NCBI RefSeq assembly: GCF_001468085.1
Contig: NZ_LNZB01000060.1
Location: forward strand, 599,294 to 663,293
Length of the DNA: 64,000 nucleotides
Direction of reading: 5' to 3'
DNA from: Legionella waltersii
GTDB lineage: Bacteria; Pseudomonadota; Gammaproteobacteria; Legionellales; Legionellaceae
The position numbers and the translations under genes were made by a program. The notes under the pieces are model-generated. The model was not told where the DNA came from. It did not search any database and worked only from the letters and a program-made list of their open reading frames with translations. Of the stretch, positions 57,201-64,000 are shown one piece after another (the stretch's first letter is position 1; every line of letters starts with the position of its first letter).

Positions 57201-57451
57201 AATGCAATACCCTCTTCACTGGATAAAGCATATTCTGTTAAGAAGGAATCAATACCAGTGCTTTTTTTTCGTTCTATTCTTACAGATTCCACTAATTTGG
57301 TGGCGCTGGACTTAATGGCTTTCATTTGTTGCACATCAAGTGCCGCCTTTTCACACAATTCGGTGATATAAGATAACTCATCAATCCGATAAGCTTTGTT
57401 AATAGCAGCTCTTACACCTTGAGGTACTTGGACAGAGTGCTTTTCAAGCAT
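54299..57451 (-). CDS. putA: Bifunctional proline dehydrogenase / P5C dehydrogenase
   Basis: Oxidises proline to glutamate in two steps, 1050 aa. Proline dehydrogenase (FAD) barrel at about 150-500, with VRLIKGAYWDSEIKKTQ and APVGSHEDLLPYLVRRLLENGA; aldehyde dehydrogenase domain at about 560-1030, with SPWNFPLAIFTGQ, Glu in AETGGQNAMIVD and catalytic Cys837 in GSAGQRCSALRVL. It lacks the ribbon-helix-helix DNA-binding N-terminus of the 1320-residue E. coli enzyme and so should not repress its own gene. ATG 57451 has GGAG eight bases upstream; the 33 residues before it are unlikely. Confidence 0.94.
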   Translation of the reverse strand: MLEKHSVQVPQGVRAAINKAYRIDELSYITELCEKAALDVQQMKAIKSSATKLVESVRIERKKSTGIDSFLTEYALSSEEGIALMCLAEALLRVPDNPTIDILIKDKLAGADWGSHRGQSESFFVNATTWALMLTGKVLTPEKAENTLTKALLKVVNRSSEAVIRTAVDKAMRIMSKQFVMGRTIHEAISRAKKKESKGYRYSYDMLGEAALTSIDANRYFEAYKDAIIAIGEKSDKSSDVYKRAGISIKLSALHPRYSEFQYERVMEELPAKLLALARLAKEYGIALTVDAEESERLDLSLDVIEKVFNDSSLDGWNGFGLAVQSYQKRAFYVLDWVAALARSKNRRMMVRLIKGAYWDSEIKKTQMQGFQEYPVFTRKVFTDVSFQACAKKILTMTDAIYPQFATHNAYSVAMILSIVGNYRDFEFQCLHGMGTELYEQIVPVECYGIPCRIYAPVGSHEDLLPYLVRRLLENGANSSFVNRIVDDNAPISDLVEDPVSKAKSLFDKMNKNIPLPEHIFLPTRKNSKGIDFTNRQIRCEMQEELSSFETKHWEAYPMVANRKHIQGPPSSVGSPQKPDRIIGEVQQASLDDVELALSQAENAFDLWSKKSVEDRSIVINRYADLLQANMTELLGLLCVEAGKTWHDGVAEVREAIDFCRYYAHIGTHLMGKPLSLSGYTGELNELSLHPRGTILCISPWNFPLAIFTGQIVAGLITGNCVIAKPAEQTPLIAAFAVKLMHQAGIPNTVIQLVPGPGETIGATLVEDKRIKAILFTGSTETANLINRTIATRGGPIIPLIAETGGQNAMIVDSSALLEQVIVDAVNSAFGSAGQRCSALRVLFVQEEVYPRAIQLLKGAMAELVVGDPSWLSTDVGPVIDREALSTLNRHVDKMKKRYEVIYQCPMNDEMETGYFMPPTAFAIDSLSALEKEVFGPVLHVIKFKRKDLDQVIDQINHTGYGLTLGIHSRINETAEYIKDRVHAGNCYVNRNMIGAVVGLQPFGGEGLSGTGPKAGGPYYLLRLCHERTYTVDTTAAGGNASLMSIPEEH

Positions 57452-57816
57452 AATATTCTCCAAAATAAGTGACTTTTCTCGCAAAAATTTGTGGTACATT
57501 ATATGACGAGTAAGATATTCAATAAAGCTAAAATGAGCTAAATTCATCAAATTTATAGTTGTAATTTTAATTAAATCGACACTTATTTAATCATTTTGAC
57601 ATGCTTTTGACACCAAAAACAGTAGCAATTAAAGCCATATTGATCAGAATAAGATCACAACCATCACTTTGCAATTAGATAACCCTCTGATTTGAATAAT
57701 TTTTTCACTTAAAGACACCTAAAAAGGCAAAAAATTTACTTTTGGGTGATTTGGCAATATAATAACCACTTTTTTAAAAGCCAATAACGGTGATTTAACA
57801 AGAAGAAAGGAGCATT
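57452..57816. other. Divergent regulatory region between putA and L,D-transpeptidase gene
   Basis: 365 bp, very AT-rich, no supported gene. It must hold both divergent promoters. A TTGACA appears on the minus side near 57600, but I cannot assign start sites or operators. Confidence 0.45.
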
Positions 57817-58494
57817 ATGAATACATTGTTTACTCTAATCTCGACCATCTTATTGACCAGTAATATTACGTCCAGCACCCCTTTATTCGCTAAGCCTGGA
57901 CAAGACATCAATACTCAACTTTCACACCTGAGTTCTAAAGCGCCTAAGCTAAATCGAAATGTATTAAAGCTTGCGTTAACTGCTTATAACAATGCTAATA
58001 AAAGAGGTACTGTTAAAAAGCCTGTACTTACTGTGATTGACTACTCACTGCCTTCAAATAAACAACGCATGTGGGTTTTTGACTTGCGTAAAGAGCGTTT
58101 ATTATACAACACCTTTGTAGCTCACGGCAGAAATTCAGGTGGCAACCTCGCAAGAAATTTCTCAAATCGAGAATCCAGTAAACAATCGAGTCTTGGTACT
58201 TATATCACTAAAGGCACGTACATAGGCCACAAAGGCTATTCATTAAATTTACAAGGCCTGGACAGAGGATTTAATGATAACGCTTATAACAGACGAGTTG
58301 TCATTCATGGAGCCTGGTATGTTGAGCCGGATTTCATCAAGCGAGCAGGCCGAGCTGGATTATCATGGGGATGTCCCGCGGTCGCACAAACATTAGCTAA
58401 ACCTATCATCAATACCATTAAAAATGGTTCTGTAATATTCGCATACTATCCTGATAAATATTTCCTTTCGCATTCAGGATATCTAGTCGCCTAA
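57817..58494 (+). CDS. L,D-transpeptidase-like (YkuD_2) exported protein
   Basis: 225 residues with a signal peptide (cleavage after about residue 26, LFAKPG). The YkuD_2-type catalytic region is clear: His in RRVVIHGAWYV and Cys in GLSWGCPAV, plus SSLGTYITKG. Such proteins act on peptidoglycan in the periplasm, as L,D-transpeptidases or carboxypeptidases; the specific reaction of this sub-branch is not settled. AAAGGAG lies five bases from the ATG, and a terminator follows, so it is a single-gene unit. Confidence 0.88.
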   Translation: MNTLFTLISTILLTSNITSSTPLFAKPGQDINTQLSHLSSKAPKLNRNVLKLALTAYNNANKRGTVKKPVLTVIDYSLPSNKQRMWVFDLRKERLLYNTFVAHGRNSGGNLARNFSNRESSKQSSLGTYITKGTYIGHKGYSLNLQGLDRGFNDNAYNRRVVIHGAWYVEPDFIKRAGRAGLSWGCPAVAQTLAKPIINTIKNGSVIFAYYPDKYFLSHSGYLVA

Positions 58495-58500
58495 AATAAT

Positions 58501-58528
58501 AAAGCCAGGGACTCAGCCCTGGCTTTTC
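58501..58528 (+). terminator. Rho-independent terminator of the L,D-transpeptidase gene
   Basis: AAAGCCAGGG, loop ACTCAG, CCCTGGCTTTT: a 10-bp perfect stem with a T-run, 7 bp after the stop codon. Confidence 0.9.
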
Positions 58529-59002
58529 GCAGTCATCCGTTTAAGAACATCCTGTTCTTAGTTGTCTTCCTGACTTTATCAGATCCATCTGATCGCAATT
58601 CCATTTGCTAGGCCAATTTCCGTATAAGCCATGATTTAAATTTAGCAATACAACTTAATTTGTGCAATAGACTTAACGAGTGATCAGACTGATGACGACA
58701 AGACTTAAATGATTGACCTTTAATTATATCGCATTATAAATCAATGGGTTAAAAATTCATTACTCCATGTGCTTAGCCGAATAAGCCTCTTTTCCGCCAA
58801 GCAATTGAGAAATTTCTTACATCAAATAAAGCCAAGCACTCTATAGAAAGTATGGGGCTAATCGTTCGAATTCCACTTCAGTAAGTAAAGACGAACATTG
58901 TGGTTGGTGCTTTTATAAGTTTTTAAATGTCGCTATGATACCTGCAACTAATTTCTCATGTAAAAAACCCAGGAACTTTGACAATAAGGCCCGTATACAC
59001 TG
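58529..59002. other. Long intergenic region with small palindromes
   Basis: 474 bp with no supported ORF. Two clean palindromes: TAAGAACA-TCC-TGTTCTTA (58542-58560) and TCAGAT-CC-ATCTGA (58579-58592). They may be operators, or part of an unrecognised small RNA. The remaining sequence up to the GT87 gene shows nothing else clear. Confidence 0.45.
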
Positions 59003-60283
59003 ATGCGAAAAAATGCTTTTCTTAGTATTGCCACTATTTGGCTATTAATCTTGTATATAGCGATATTCTACTATCAGATTAATTTGCAAATTCTAATTGA
59101 CTACAGCTCGTTCTATGCAGCTTCAAAGGCACTAGCAGATGGCATAACCCCCTATCAAGTACTAACCACTACTTTATTAGAGGGAGCTAAAAAGTTACCT
59201 ACGAATTTAAATCCACCCTGTGTGTTATGGCTACTGCAACCAATAACCTATCTCCCCTTTAAACTTGGATTAGCGATTTGGGATACATTGAGTGTTTTAG
59301 CGGGGATACACGCAGCTAGATTAACCTATCGTTACTTTGCCAAAGAGTTATTTCCTTCCCAATTTCAGTTCTGGTTACTCTATTTTGCATTATTTCCAAT
59401 CATTATGAATTTTACTATTGCCCAAGTGGGTAGTTTTATCGCTTTTTTTGTTCTCCAGGGATACCATCATTTAAGAAATGCATCCCCAATCAAAGCTGGC
59501 TTTTATTGGGGATGCATTTCTGCAATGAAGCTATTCCCATTATTATTACTCATTTATGCATTTTTGCTAAAGGAACGTCGTGCTTGTCTTTCTCTTATCA
59601 TTACATTTATTGGACTTAGTTTTATACCATTAATTCAAACGGATATATCGACTTACTTTAATTATGCTTTGTTAGTAAAAAAAGTCTTTTGGTACGGTGA
59701 CAATTGGAATGCTTCATTATATGGATATCTGTTTCGCTTATGGATTGACTGTAAAAACAACAAGCAGGACATAGCATGGATAGAAATTACCTATCTTTGC
59801 CTATTAGTAATCAGTTGTATCGGTTATATCTATTTTTACCTTACCAATAAACATATAAAAGCAGATCCTGCCAATGGATTTAACTATACAGTTACCACAA
59901 TGCTTTTTCTTAGCCCATTAGGCTGGCTTTATTATTTCCAATTATTGCTTCCACAAGCATTATTGATGTACCAAGATTTAAATACAAAATTACAAAATGT
60001 CCGTCGACTACTCATTAAAACAGCATCTCTTACACTACTTCTGTTTCCTACTATATATATCCCTGCAGCTTATATACCCAATATAATGGCCTCAATGACC
60101 TTTTTTTCCTTTTACTTTTACGGGCTTTTATTCATGCAAATTCAATATCTATTATCGCCTGAGCAAGAAAAAGTGACTGTGGATAACTCTCTTTTTGCGG
60201 TTAATCGATTAATACATGCATTTTTATTTTTAGGCACTTGCGTACCCTATTACTACCTAATAAAAATGATTGTTCAGGCTTAA
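59003..60283 (+). CDS. GT87-like (DUF2029) polytopic glycosyltransferase
   Basis: 426 residues with about ten membrane helices. The first loop IDYSSFYAASKALADGITPYQ followed by NLNPPCVLWLLQPITYLPFKLGLAIW is the typical start of the DUF2029/GT87 family (polyprenyl-phosphate-sugar-dependent, mannosyltransferase-like), with an acidic residue near the end of helix 1. The acceptor is unknown; surface polysaccharide or lipid is likely. No good ribosome site is visible before the ATG. It converges with the 214-aa unknown gene. Confidence 0.78.
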   Translation: MRKNAFLSIATIWLLILYIAIFYYQINLQILIDYSSFYAASKALADGITPYQVLTTTLLEGAKKLPTNLNPPCVLWLLQPITYLPFKLGLAIWDTLSVLAGIHAARLTYRYFAKELFPSQFQFWLLYFALFPIIMNFTIAQVGSFIAFFVLQGYHHLRNASPIKAGFYWGCISAMKLFPLLLLIYAFLLKERRACLSLIITFIGLSFIPLIQTDISTYFNYALLVKKVFWYGDNWNASLYGYLFRLWIDCKNNKQDIAWIEITYLCLLVISCIGYIYFYLTNKHIKADPANGFNYTVTTMLFLSPLGWLYYFQLLLPQALLMYQDLNTKLQNVRRLLIKTASLTLLLFPTIYIPAAYIPNIMASMTFFSFYFYGLLFMQIQYLLSPEQEKVTVDNSLFAVNRLIHAFLFLGTCVPYYYLIKMIVQA

Positions 60284-60341
60284 TAAGACCTTTGTAATTT
60301 TAAATTCAATAACACCATCCTCCAAAGACTTTCTAAAGAAT

Positions 60342-60986
60342 TCATTCATTTGAACTCAATACAGTACTCTTAGTATTGAGTCGTCGTTGATCGGTAGATA
60401 AAGCGTGTTCAAGTATTTCCTCATCAGTTTGATATTGTGCTTTTTGAACTTGCACTTCATTATTTCCATAATTATAACAGGTTAAACCACTTGAGTTCAG
60501 AGAAACATGTGTAACGCTTCTCATATTTACTAGCTCAATATCGTAATTTTCAATCCCACACCCCTTGCAAACGCTCCTTAAAAATCGTTCCATACCAATG
60601 TAGGGATGATTTTCTTGCACCTGCTGACTATCATAGGAATGAGGTGTACCTATCTTAAAATGTAGTCTTTCCCCCTGAGCCATCTCTCCCAATTTTTTCA
60701 CCCAATCGATATAAGGTTTTAAAACACTGTTCTCTTTAATCATTAAACCGTTATATTCAATGTATTGGCTTGCTTCATCTTCATCGCGCTCCTCCAGCGT
60801 AGACCGCAAATGATAGAGACCAAACAAATTATTAGATTCGGCACTAATGGCTGAACAGCCACCAAAACCATCTGAAGTGAGCTCATCTTGTGAGCTCTTT
60901 GGCCTGATAGCCCCACCTTGATCCATAAATACTTTGGAGGCTCCGAATTCACCTCTGGGTTTTAAAGGAACTTCTTCTTTACGCAT
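60342..60986 (-). CDS. Uncharacterised protein with Cys44-His59 pair, possible effector
   Basis: 214 residues, soluble, no signal peptide. GFGGCSAIS (Cys44) is followed 15 residues later by His59 in FGLYHLR. That spacing and the GGC[ST] setting resemble the CNF1/CheD-type deamidase core (Cys866/His881 in CNF1), but the similarity is short and may be chance. The last 25 residues are rich in Glu, Ser and Thr, resembling Dot/Icm signals. GTG at 60989 and ATG at 60986 both fit; ATG is used. No family was recognised with certainty. Confidence 0.6.
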   Translation of the reverse strand: MRKEEVPLKPRGEFGASKVFMDQGGAIRPKSSQDELTSDGFGGCSAISAESNNLFGLYHLRSTLEERDEDEASQYIEYNGLMIKENSVLKPYIDWVKKLGEMAQGERLHFKIGTPHSYDSQQVQENHPYIGMERFLRSVCKGCGIENYDIELVNMRSVTHVSLNSSGLTCYNYGNNEVQVQKAQYQTDEEILEHALSTDQRRLNTKSTVLSSNE

Positions 60987-61168
60987 CACTCATCTCATCA
61001 AATTGAAGTGCTCTATATACAATTATAAGACGTTTATAAAAATTAAGCGGAATATGTGGTCAATTTCAGAACAATAAATGGTTATGATATTCAGGATCCT
61101 TCTATAACTCTTGATTATGTTCTAAGATGTGTTAGTTTATCTAAGAGAGTTTGTACCTGAGTTAAAGA

Positions 61169-61537
61169 ATGAATCAACCATCGATACCCACAAAAAAAGA
61201 CAAGATAGAAGTCATTGATTGGCTTATTGATAATTTTCCTGGGGCTTTTTTCAAAAAAGGCAATCAAGTTAAACCATTAAAAATCGGTATTTTTGATGAC
61301 ATTATCGACTTTTATGAGCGTTTAGACACACCTCCATTCAGCAAAAAATCGTTGAGAGAAGCGCTCAATTATTACAGCGCGTCACCAGCTTACCTAAGTT
61401 GCCAAAAAGCAAATGCTCCTCGTGTTGATATTTATGGAAATGAAATCGACGTTGTCACACCTGAGCAGGCAAAATATGCTTATCAACGCTATCAAGAGCG
61501 ATATGCAAGTAAATTAAAAACCAACACTAAAACCTAA
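61169..61537 (+). CDS. Minimal ProQ/FinO-family RNA-binding protein
   Basis: 122 residues, essentially only the FinO domain: WLIDNFPGAFFKKGNQVKPLKIGIFDDI, then SKKSLREALNYYSASPAYLSCQKANAPRVDIYGNEIDVVTPEQA, both highly characteristic (the KPLKIGI and LREALxxYxxSxxYL motifs). It would act as an RNA chaperone binding sRNAs and mRNA 3' ends. It appears to be the counterpart of the small L. pneumophila protein Lpp1663, distinct from the longer RocC. The last codons and stop (TAA at 61535) are inside the 7-bp repeat array. Confidence 0.92.
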   Translation: MNQPSIPTKKDKIEVIDWLIDNFPGAFFKKGNQVKPLKIGIFDDIIDFYERLDTPPFSKKSLREALNYYSASPAYLSCQKANAPRVDIYGNEIDVVTPEQAKYAYQRYQERYASKLKTNTKT

Positions 61538-61604
61538 AACCTAAAAGCTAAAAGCTAAAAGCTAAAAGCTAAAAGCTAAAAGCTAAAAGCTAAAAGCTAA
61601 AAGC
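61528..61604. repeat. 7-bp tandem repeat array
   Basis: Two units TAAAACC followed by nine perfect units TAAAAGC, 77 bp in total, then TTAGAAG. The second unit contains the proQ stop codon. The unit length is not a multiple of three, and strand slippage could vary copy number. It lies between proQ and the convergent glsA stop (12 bp away). Confidence 0.92.
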
Positions 61605-61616
61605 TTAGAAGTCTAT

Positions 61617-62549
61617 TTAAGGTATCGCGAAATGCCAATTCATTGCTTTAGAAAGACCTTCGAGCATAATTTCTCCTCGAATGCTGTTTCCTTTAGCATT
61701 GACTCTGGGACTTAATACGATAACACCCGCTTTGCCTGGAACAACAGCCATCGTATACCCTGAAACTCCACTTTTAGCAGGCATTCCCGTTTTCACCATA
61801 TGAGTTCCAGTTTCATCATACAATCCACAAGTTGCCATAATTGCCAACGTTATTTTACAGGTTTCAACGGAAATAAGGCGATCTCCAGTTTCAGGATTTA
61901 TTCCGCCATTTGCCAATACGCATGGTAAGAAAAGCATCTGATCTAACTTAGCTTCATAGGAACAGAGAGCAAAATACAATTCAAGAGTCTCTTCAACATT
62001 TGTACCTAGGTTATTTCTACATTTCAATAAATAGGCAAGGGAGCGATTACGATCTCCGGTTCTTTTTTCGGAAGCAAATACAAGCGGATTAATTGTCAAA
62101 CGGGTATTAAATAGTTTTTGAACCCAGTATTCAAGCCATCTGAACTGCTGTTCACCAACTCCAGGGATGTACGAGCATAAAGTAATTGCGCCAGCATTTA
62201 GCATGGGATTTGATGGCTTAGGTCCGAACCGCTCTAAGCGCGTAATAGAAGCAAAATCATCTCCTGATGGTTCTACCTTAACCCACTCAAATAGTTGTTC
62301 AACACCAAACTCTTCCAGAAGACCAATCAAAGGAATTAATTTACTTGTACTTTGTAATGTGACTGGAAGTATGGGGAGATTACTGTAAGACACTGCTTTT
62401 TTATCGATGGTTTGGACAGCAATGGCAGTCATGTCTGGATTCACATTCGCTAACTCAGGAATATAATCAGCGGTCTTACCCTCTTGGTTTAATTCCGCAG
62501 TGCGGACCAATTCTTCGAGTAGTTTTAATGTAAGCAATTTAGATGACAT
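61617..62549 (-). CDS. glsA: Glutaminase
   Basis: Hydrolyses glutamine to glutamate and ammonia, 310 aa, the standard length of the serine-dependent bacterial glutaminase. ADYIPELANVNPDMTAIAVQT, catalytic S-x-x-K in LQSTSKLIPL, SNPMLNAGAI, ...LANGGINPETGDRL and AKSGVSGYTMAVVPGKAG are all family motifs. Cytoplasmic. It would feed glutamate into central metabolism with PutA. Its stop is 12 bp from the 7-bp repeat array, with proQ converging on it. Confidence 0.94.
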   Translation of the reverse strand: MSSKLLTLKLLEELVRTAELNQEGKTADYIPELANVNPDMTAIAVQTIDKKAVSYSNLPILPVTLQSTSKLIPLIGLLEEFGVEQLFEWVKVEPSGDDFASITRLERFGPKPSNPMLNAGAITLCSYIPGVGEQQFRWLEYWVQKLFNTRLTINPLVFASEKRTGDRNRSLAYLLKCRNNLGTNVEETLELYFALCSYEAKLDQMLFLPCVLANGGINPETGDRLISVETCKITLAIMATCGLYDETGTHMVKTGMPAKSGVSGYTMAVVPGKAGVIVLSPRVNAKGNSIRGEIMLEGLSKAMNWHFAIP

Positions 62550-62654
62550 TTTGTCTATTGAAAATAAAAGAGGCTCATTATGATAAATTTAGCACATCGA
62601 CTCAATTATTTTTCATGTTTTTTTGCAGTCGTAATTTCATCACTATTTTAATAA

Positions 62655-64000
62655 TCAATTGACTATGGAGCCTATTGCCTCAATGAAAGGTGTTGCCGAA
62701 GGACAAAATAAGTACAGAGTCGTTGCCTCAAAATAGATGTTGCTTTTGAGAGGTTTTGTTTCAGTTAAAAAATAATTATTATAAAGCCTGGTGGTTATGT
62801 GGGCGAGAAGCCTGTGAGTGTGAACAATAGCTGTGGGTAACGTTTTTTTGTTATCCATGGCTTTGTTCATACGTCCCATAGGGCACAGGCTGGTCCATAG
62901 GACTCGTCCATCATATCCACAGGCTGCATTTCCCCATGTCTCTAGAGTGGTTTTTAAGCTTTTCATTAAATAGCCTTTCTCTGTTTTGTATTCTGAACAT
63001 TAACCCATCTAAATACTAATTTTAGCTTCTTTTGGATCTTTTCTTGCAAATCAAAGGGGTCAAGAGTAATAAATTGCTCTTGTAAGCTCTTTTTTTGGTC
63101 TAATGTAAGACAATTGGAGGCCATTAATCGTTGATAAGGAGTCTGGGGTTTGTCATACTTTTTCTGAATACTGGATTGGATGCGCACTTTATCAATGAGT
63201 TTAATACAAGGGTAGAAAAAATTATAAAGAAGGGAAATTTCATTAGCATATAAGTCATTCATGAGTTCAGCTAATTTTGGTTTATCAAAGCGATGATAGC
63301 CAAAGAGCTGACGAACATGAGTCCAGTTTTTTTGTTCGACATGGGCGTTGTCATCTTTTTTGTAAGGTCGTGAACGTGTAAATTGTACTGGTTTATTAGG
63401 AGTACGCTCAGTAAAATAACGAATAAGGTGCCAATTAAGAAATTCAGAGCCGTTATCACAATCAAATCCTTTGATTTCAAAAGGTAAATGTTCTTCTATA
63501 TTTTGAATACCTTGCATAACTCCTGTCGCTCCTTTATTCCAAGTAGCACGCATTTCTGTCCAACCACTAAAAATATCGGTCATTGTAATAGACCAAACAA
63601 AATCACCCATTAGCGAAGTACCGCAATGAGCTACAGTATCTGCTTCCATAAAACCTACTTGGCTGGTATCCCACTGGTTTGTACTAATTGGAATATGTTT
63701 TCTGAGAAGGCTTCCTGGCTTAGTTCCACTTAAACCTTTTCCATAGCGCGATTTAATGGGCTTTAGCAAACGATCAATTGTTGCAGCACTCATTGCTAGA
63801 AGTTGTGCTGATATTTCTTCTACGGGTTCATGATGCTTGTGATAATGAGGTAGCCATAGCGGTAAGGCATGCTTTAATCGCTTACCACACATCTGATCGG
63901 TAGCAAGCCATATTTTTTAAGCGGCTCTATAAGAACAGCCGGATCATAGGTCTTCTTTTTTCCTGGTCTGCCTGGCTTTTTATCAGAAATCGGCAACTCT
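62655..64000 (-). mobile_element. Insertion sequence, cut by right edge
   Basis: Holds the transposase at 62966 onwards plus about 310 bp of downstream DNA that may belong to the element. The outer end is tentatively near 62655-62680, where TTGCCTCAA occurs (and again at 62723); I cannot confirm terminal inverted repeats because the other end is outside the window. An ORF of 103 codons in this tail (62655-62966) has no recognisable features. Confidence 0.5.
62966..64000 (-). CDS. DDE integrase-type transposase, 5'-truncated by window edge
   Basis: At least 344 residues, frame open to the right edge. N-terminal visible part includes GRPKKKTYDPAVLIEPLKKIW and CGKRLKHALPLWLPHYHKHH (DNA-binding, HTH-like), then an rve integrase core: Asp in FMEADTVAHCG, Asp in FDCDNGSEFLN and Glu in NAHVEQKNW, so the DDE triad looks intact. 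This resembles the integrase-like transposases annotated in many Legionella and other gammaproteobacterial genomes; the IS family is not assigned. The codon at 63892 is an internal Met. Confidence 0.85.

Noticed and set aside
58542..58592. Two small palindromes as a possible small RNA gene
   Set aside because: Without a promoter, terminator or known fold I could not support an RNA; noted only in the intergenic entry.
61528..61604. Possible CRISPR array
   Set aside because: The 7-bp units are contiguous with no spacers; it is a simple tandem repeat.
62655..62966. 103-codon ORF directly downstream of the transposase
   Set aside because: No recognisable domain and composition unlike a coding gene; it is probably the non-coding tail of the insertion sequence. 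Kept only inside the mobile element entry.

Overview
The window reads as chromosomal DNA of a Legionella species, or a very close relative: AT-rich, densely coded, with a fused iolCB inositol operon, a ProA-like M4 protease, a minimal ProQ/FinO protein, several likely Dot/Icm effectors and FliK, in an order that resembles part of the L. pneumophila chromosome as I remember it. I cannot align it, so the species is not assigned. No tRNA, rRNA or CRISPR array was recognised.

Layout. 1-4.2 kb: end of an MFS exporter, an exported S9 peptidase and a fermentative D-lactate dehydrogenase. 4.2-11.3 kb: minus-strand operon iolT-iolG-iolCB-iolD-iolE for uptake and early catabolism of myo-inositol; the last steps (iolJ, iolA) are not here. 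11.6-19.6 kb: exported M4 metalloprotease, dimethylarginine hydrolase, a polytopic membrane protein, a leucine-rich-repeat protein, an HGSNAT-like acyltransferase, a half-length MFS protein and a small hypothetical. 19.6-27.8 kb: divergent pbpC and alpha-2-macroglobulin (yfhM-like), a periplasmic wall-repair and protease-trap pair. 28-30.8 kb: a small hypothetical, then a two-gene unit for an exported protein-glutaminase-like deamidase and an M64-like metallopeptidase. 30.8-39.9 kb: tight purine operon purL-purM-purQ(S)-purC-purF-purD-purN. 40-42.2 kb: aminotransferase and Rieske oxygenase pair. 42.3-42.8 kb: a GC-rich palindromic element. 42.8-46.7 kb: GT39-like glycosyltransferase, an uncharacterised His-rich protein, an exported peptide made of twelve Cys-x-Gly triplets, an SDR and a small exported protein. 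46.7-49.0 kb: fliK with a sigma-54-type promoter, followed by a RasGEF-like protein. 50-57.5 kb: acnA, an APC permease and a short putA. 57.8-62.5 kb: L,D-transpeptidase, GT87-like transferase, an unknown protein, minimal ProQ, a 7-bp tandem array and glutaminase. 62.6 kb to the right edge: an insertion sequence cut by the window end.

How it fits together. Much of the content suits an amino-acid-using intracellular bacterium: glutaminase, PutA, aconitase and an amino-acid permease feed the TCA cycle, inositol is a host-derived carbon source, exported peptidases and the deamidase can act on host protein, and the RasGEF-like and LRR proteins look like secreted effectors. The items I find most worth follow-up are the (CxG)12 exported peptide with its neighbour, the RasGEF-like gene behind fliK, the PurQ-PurS fusion, the large palindrome at 42.5 kb, and a dispersed inverted-repeat family in at least five intergenic places.
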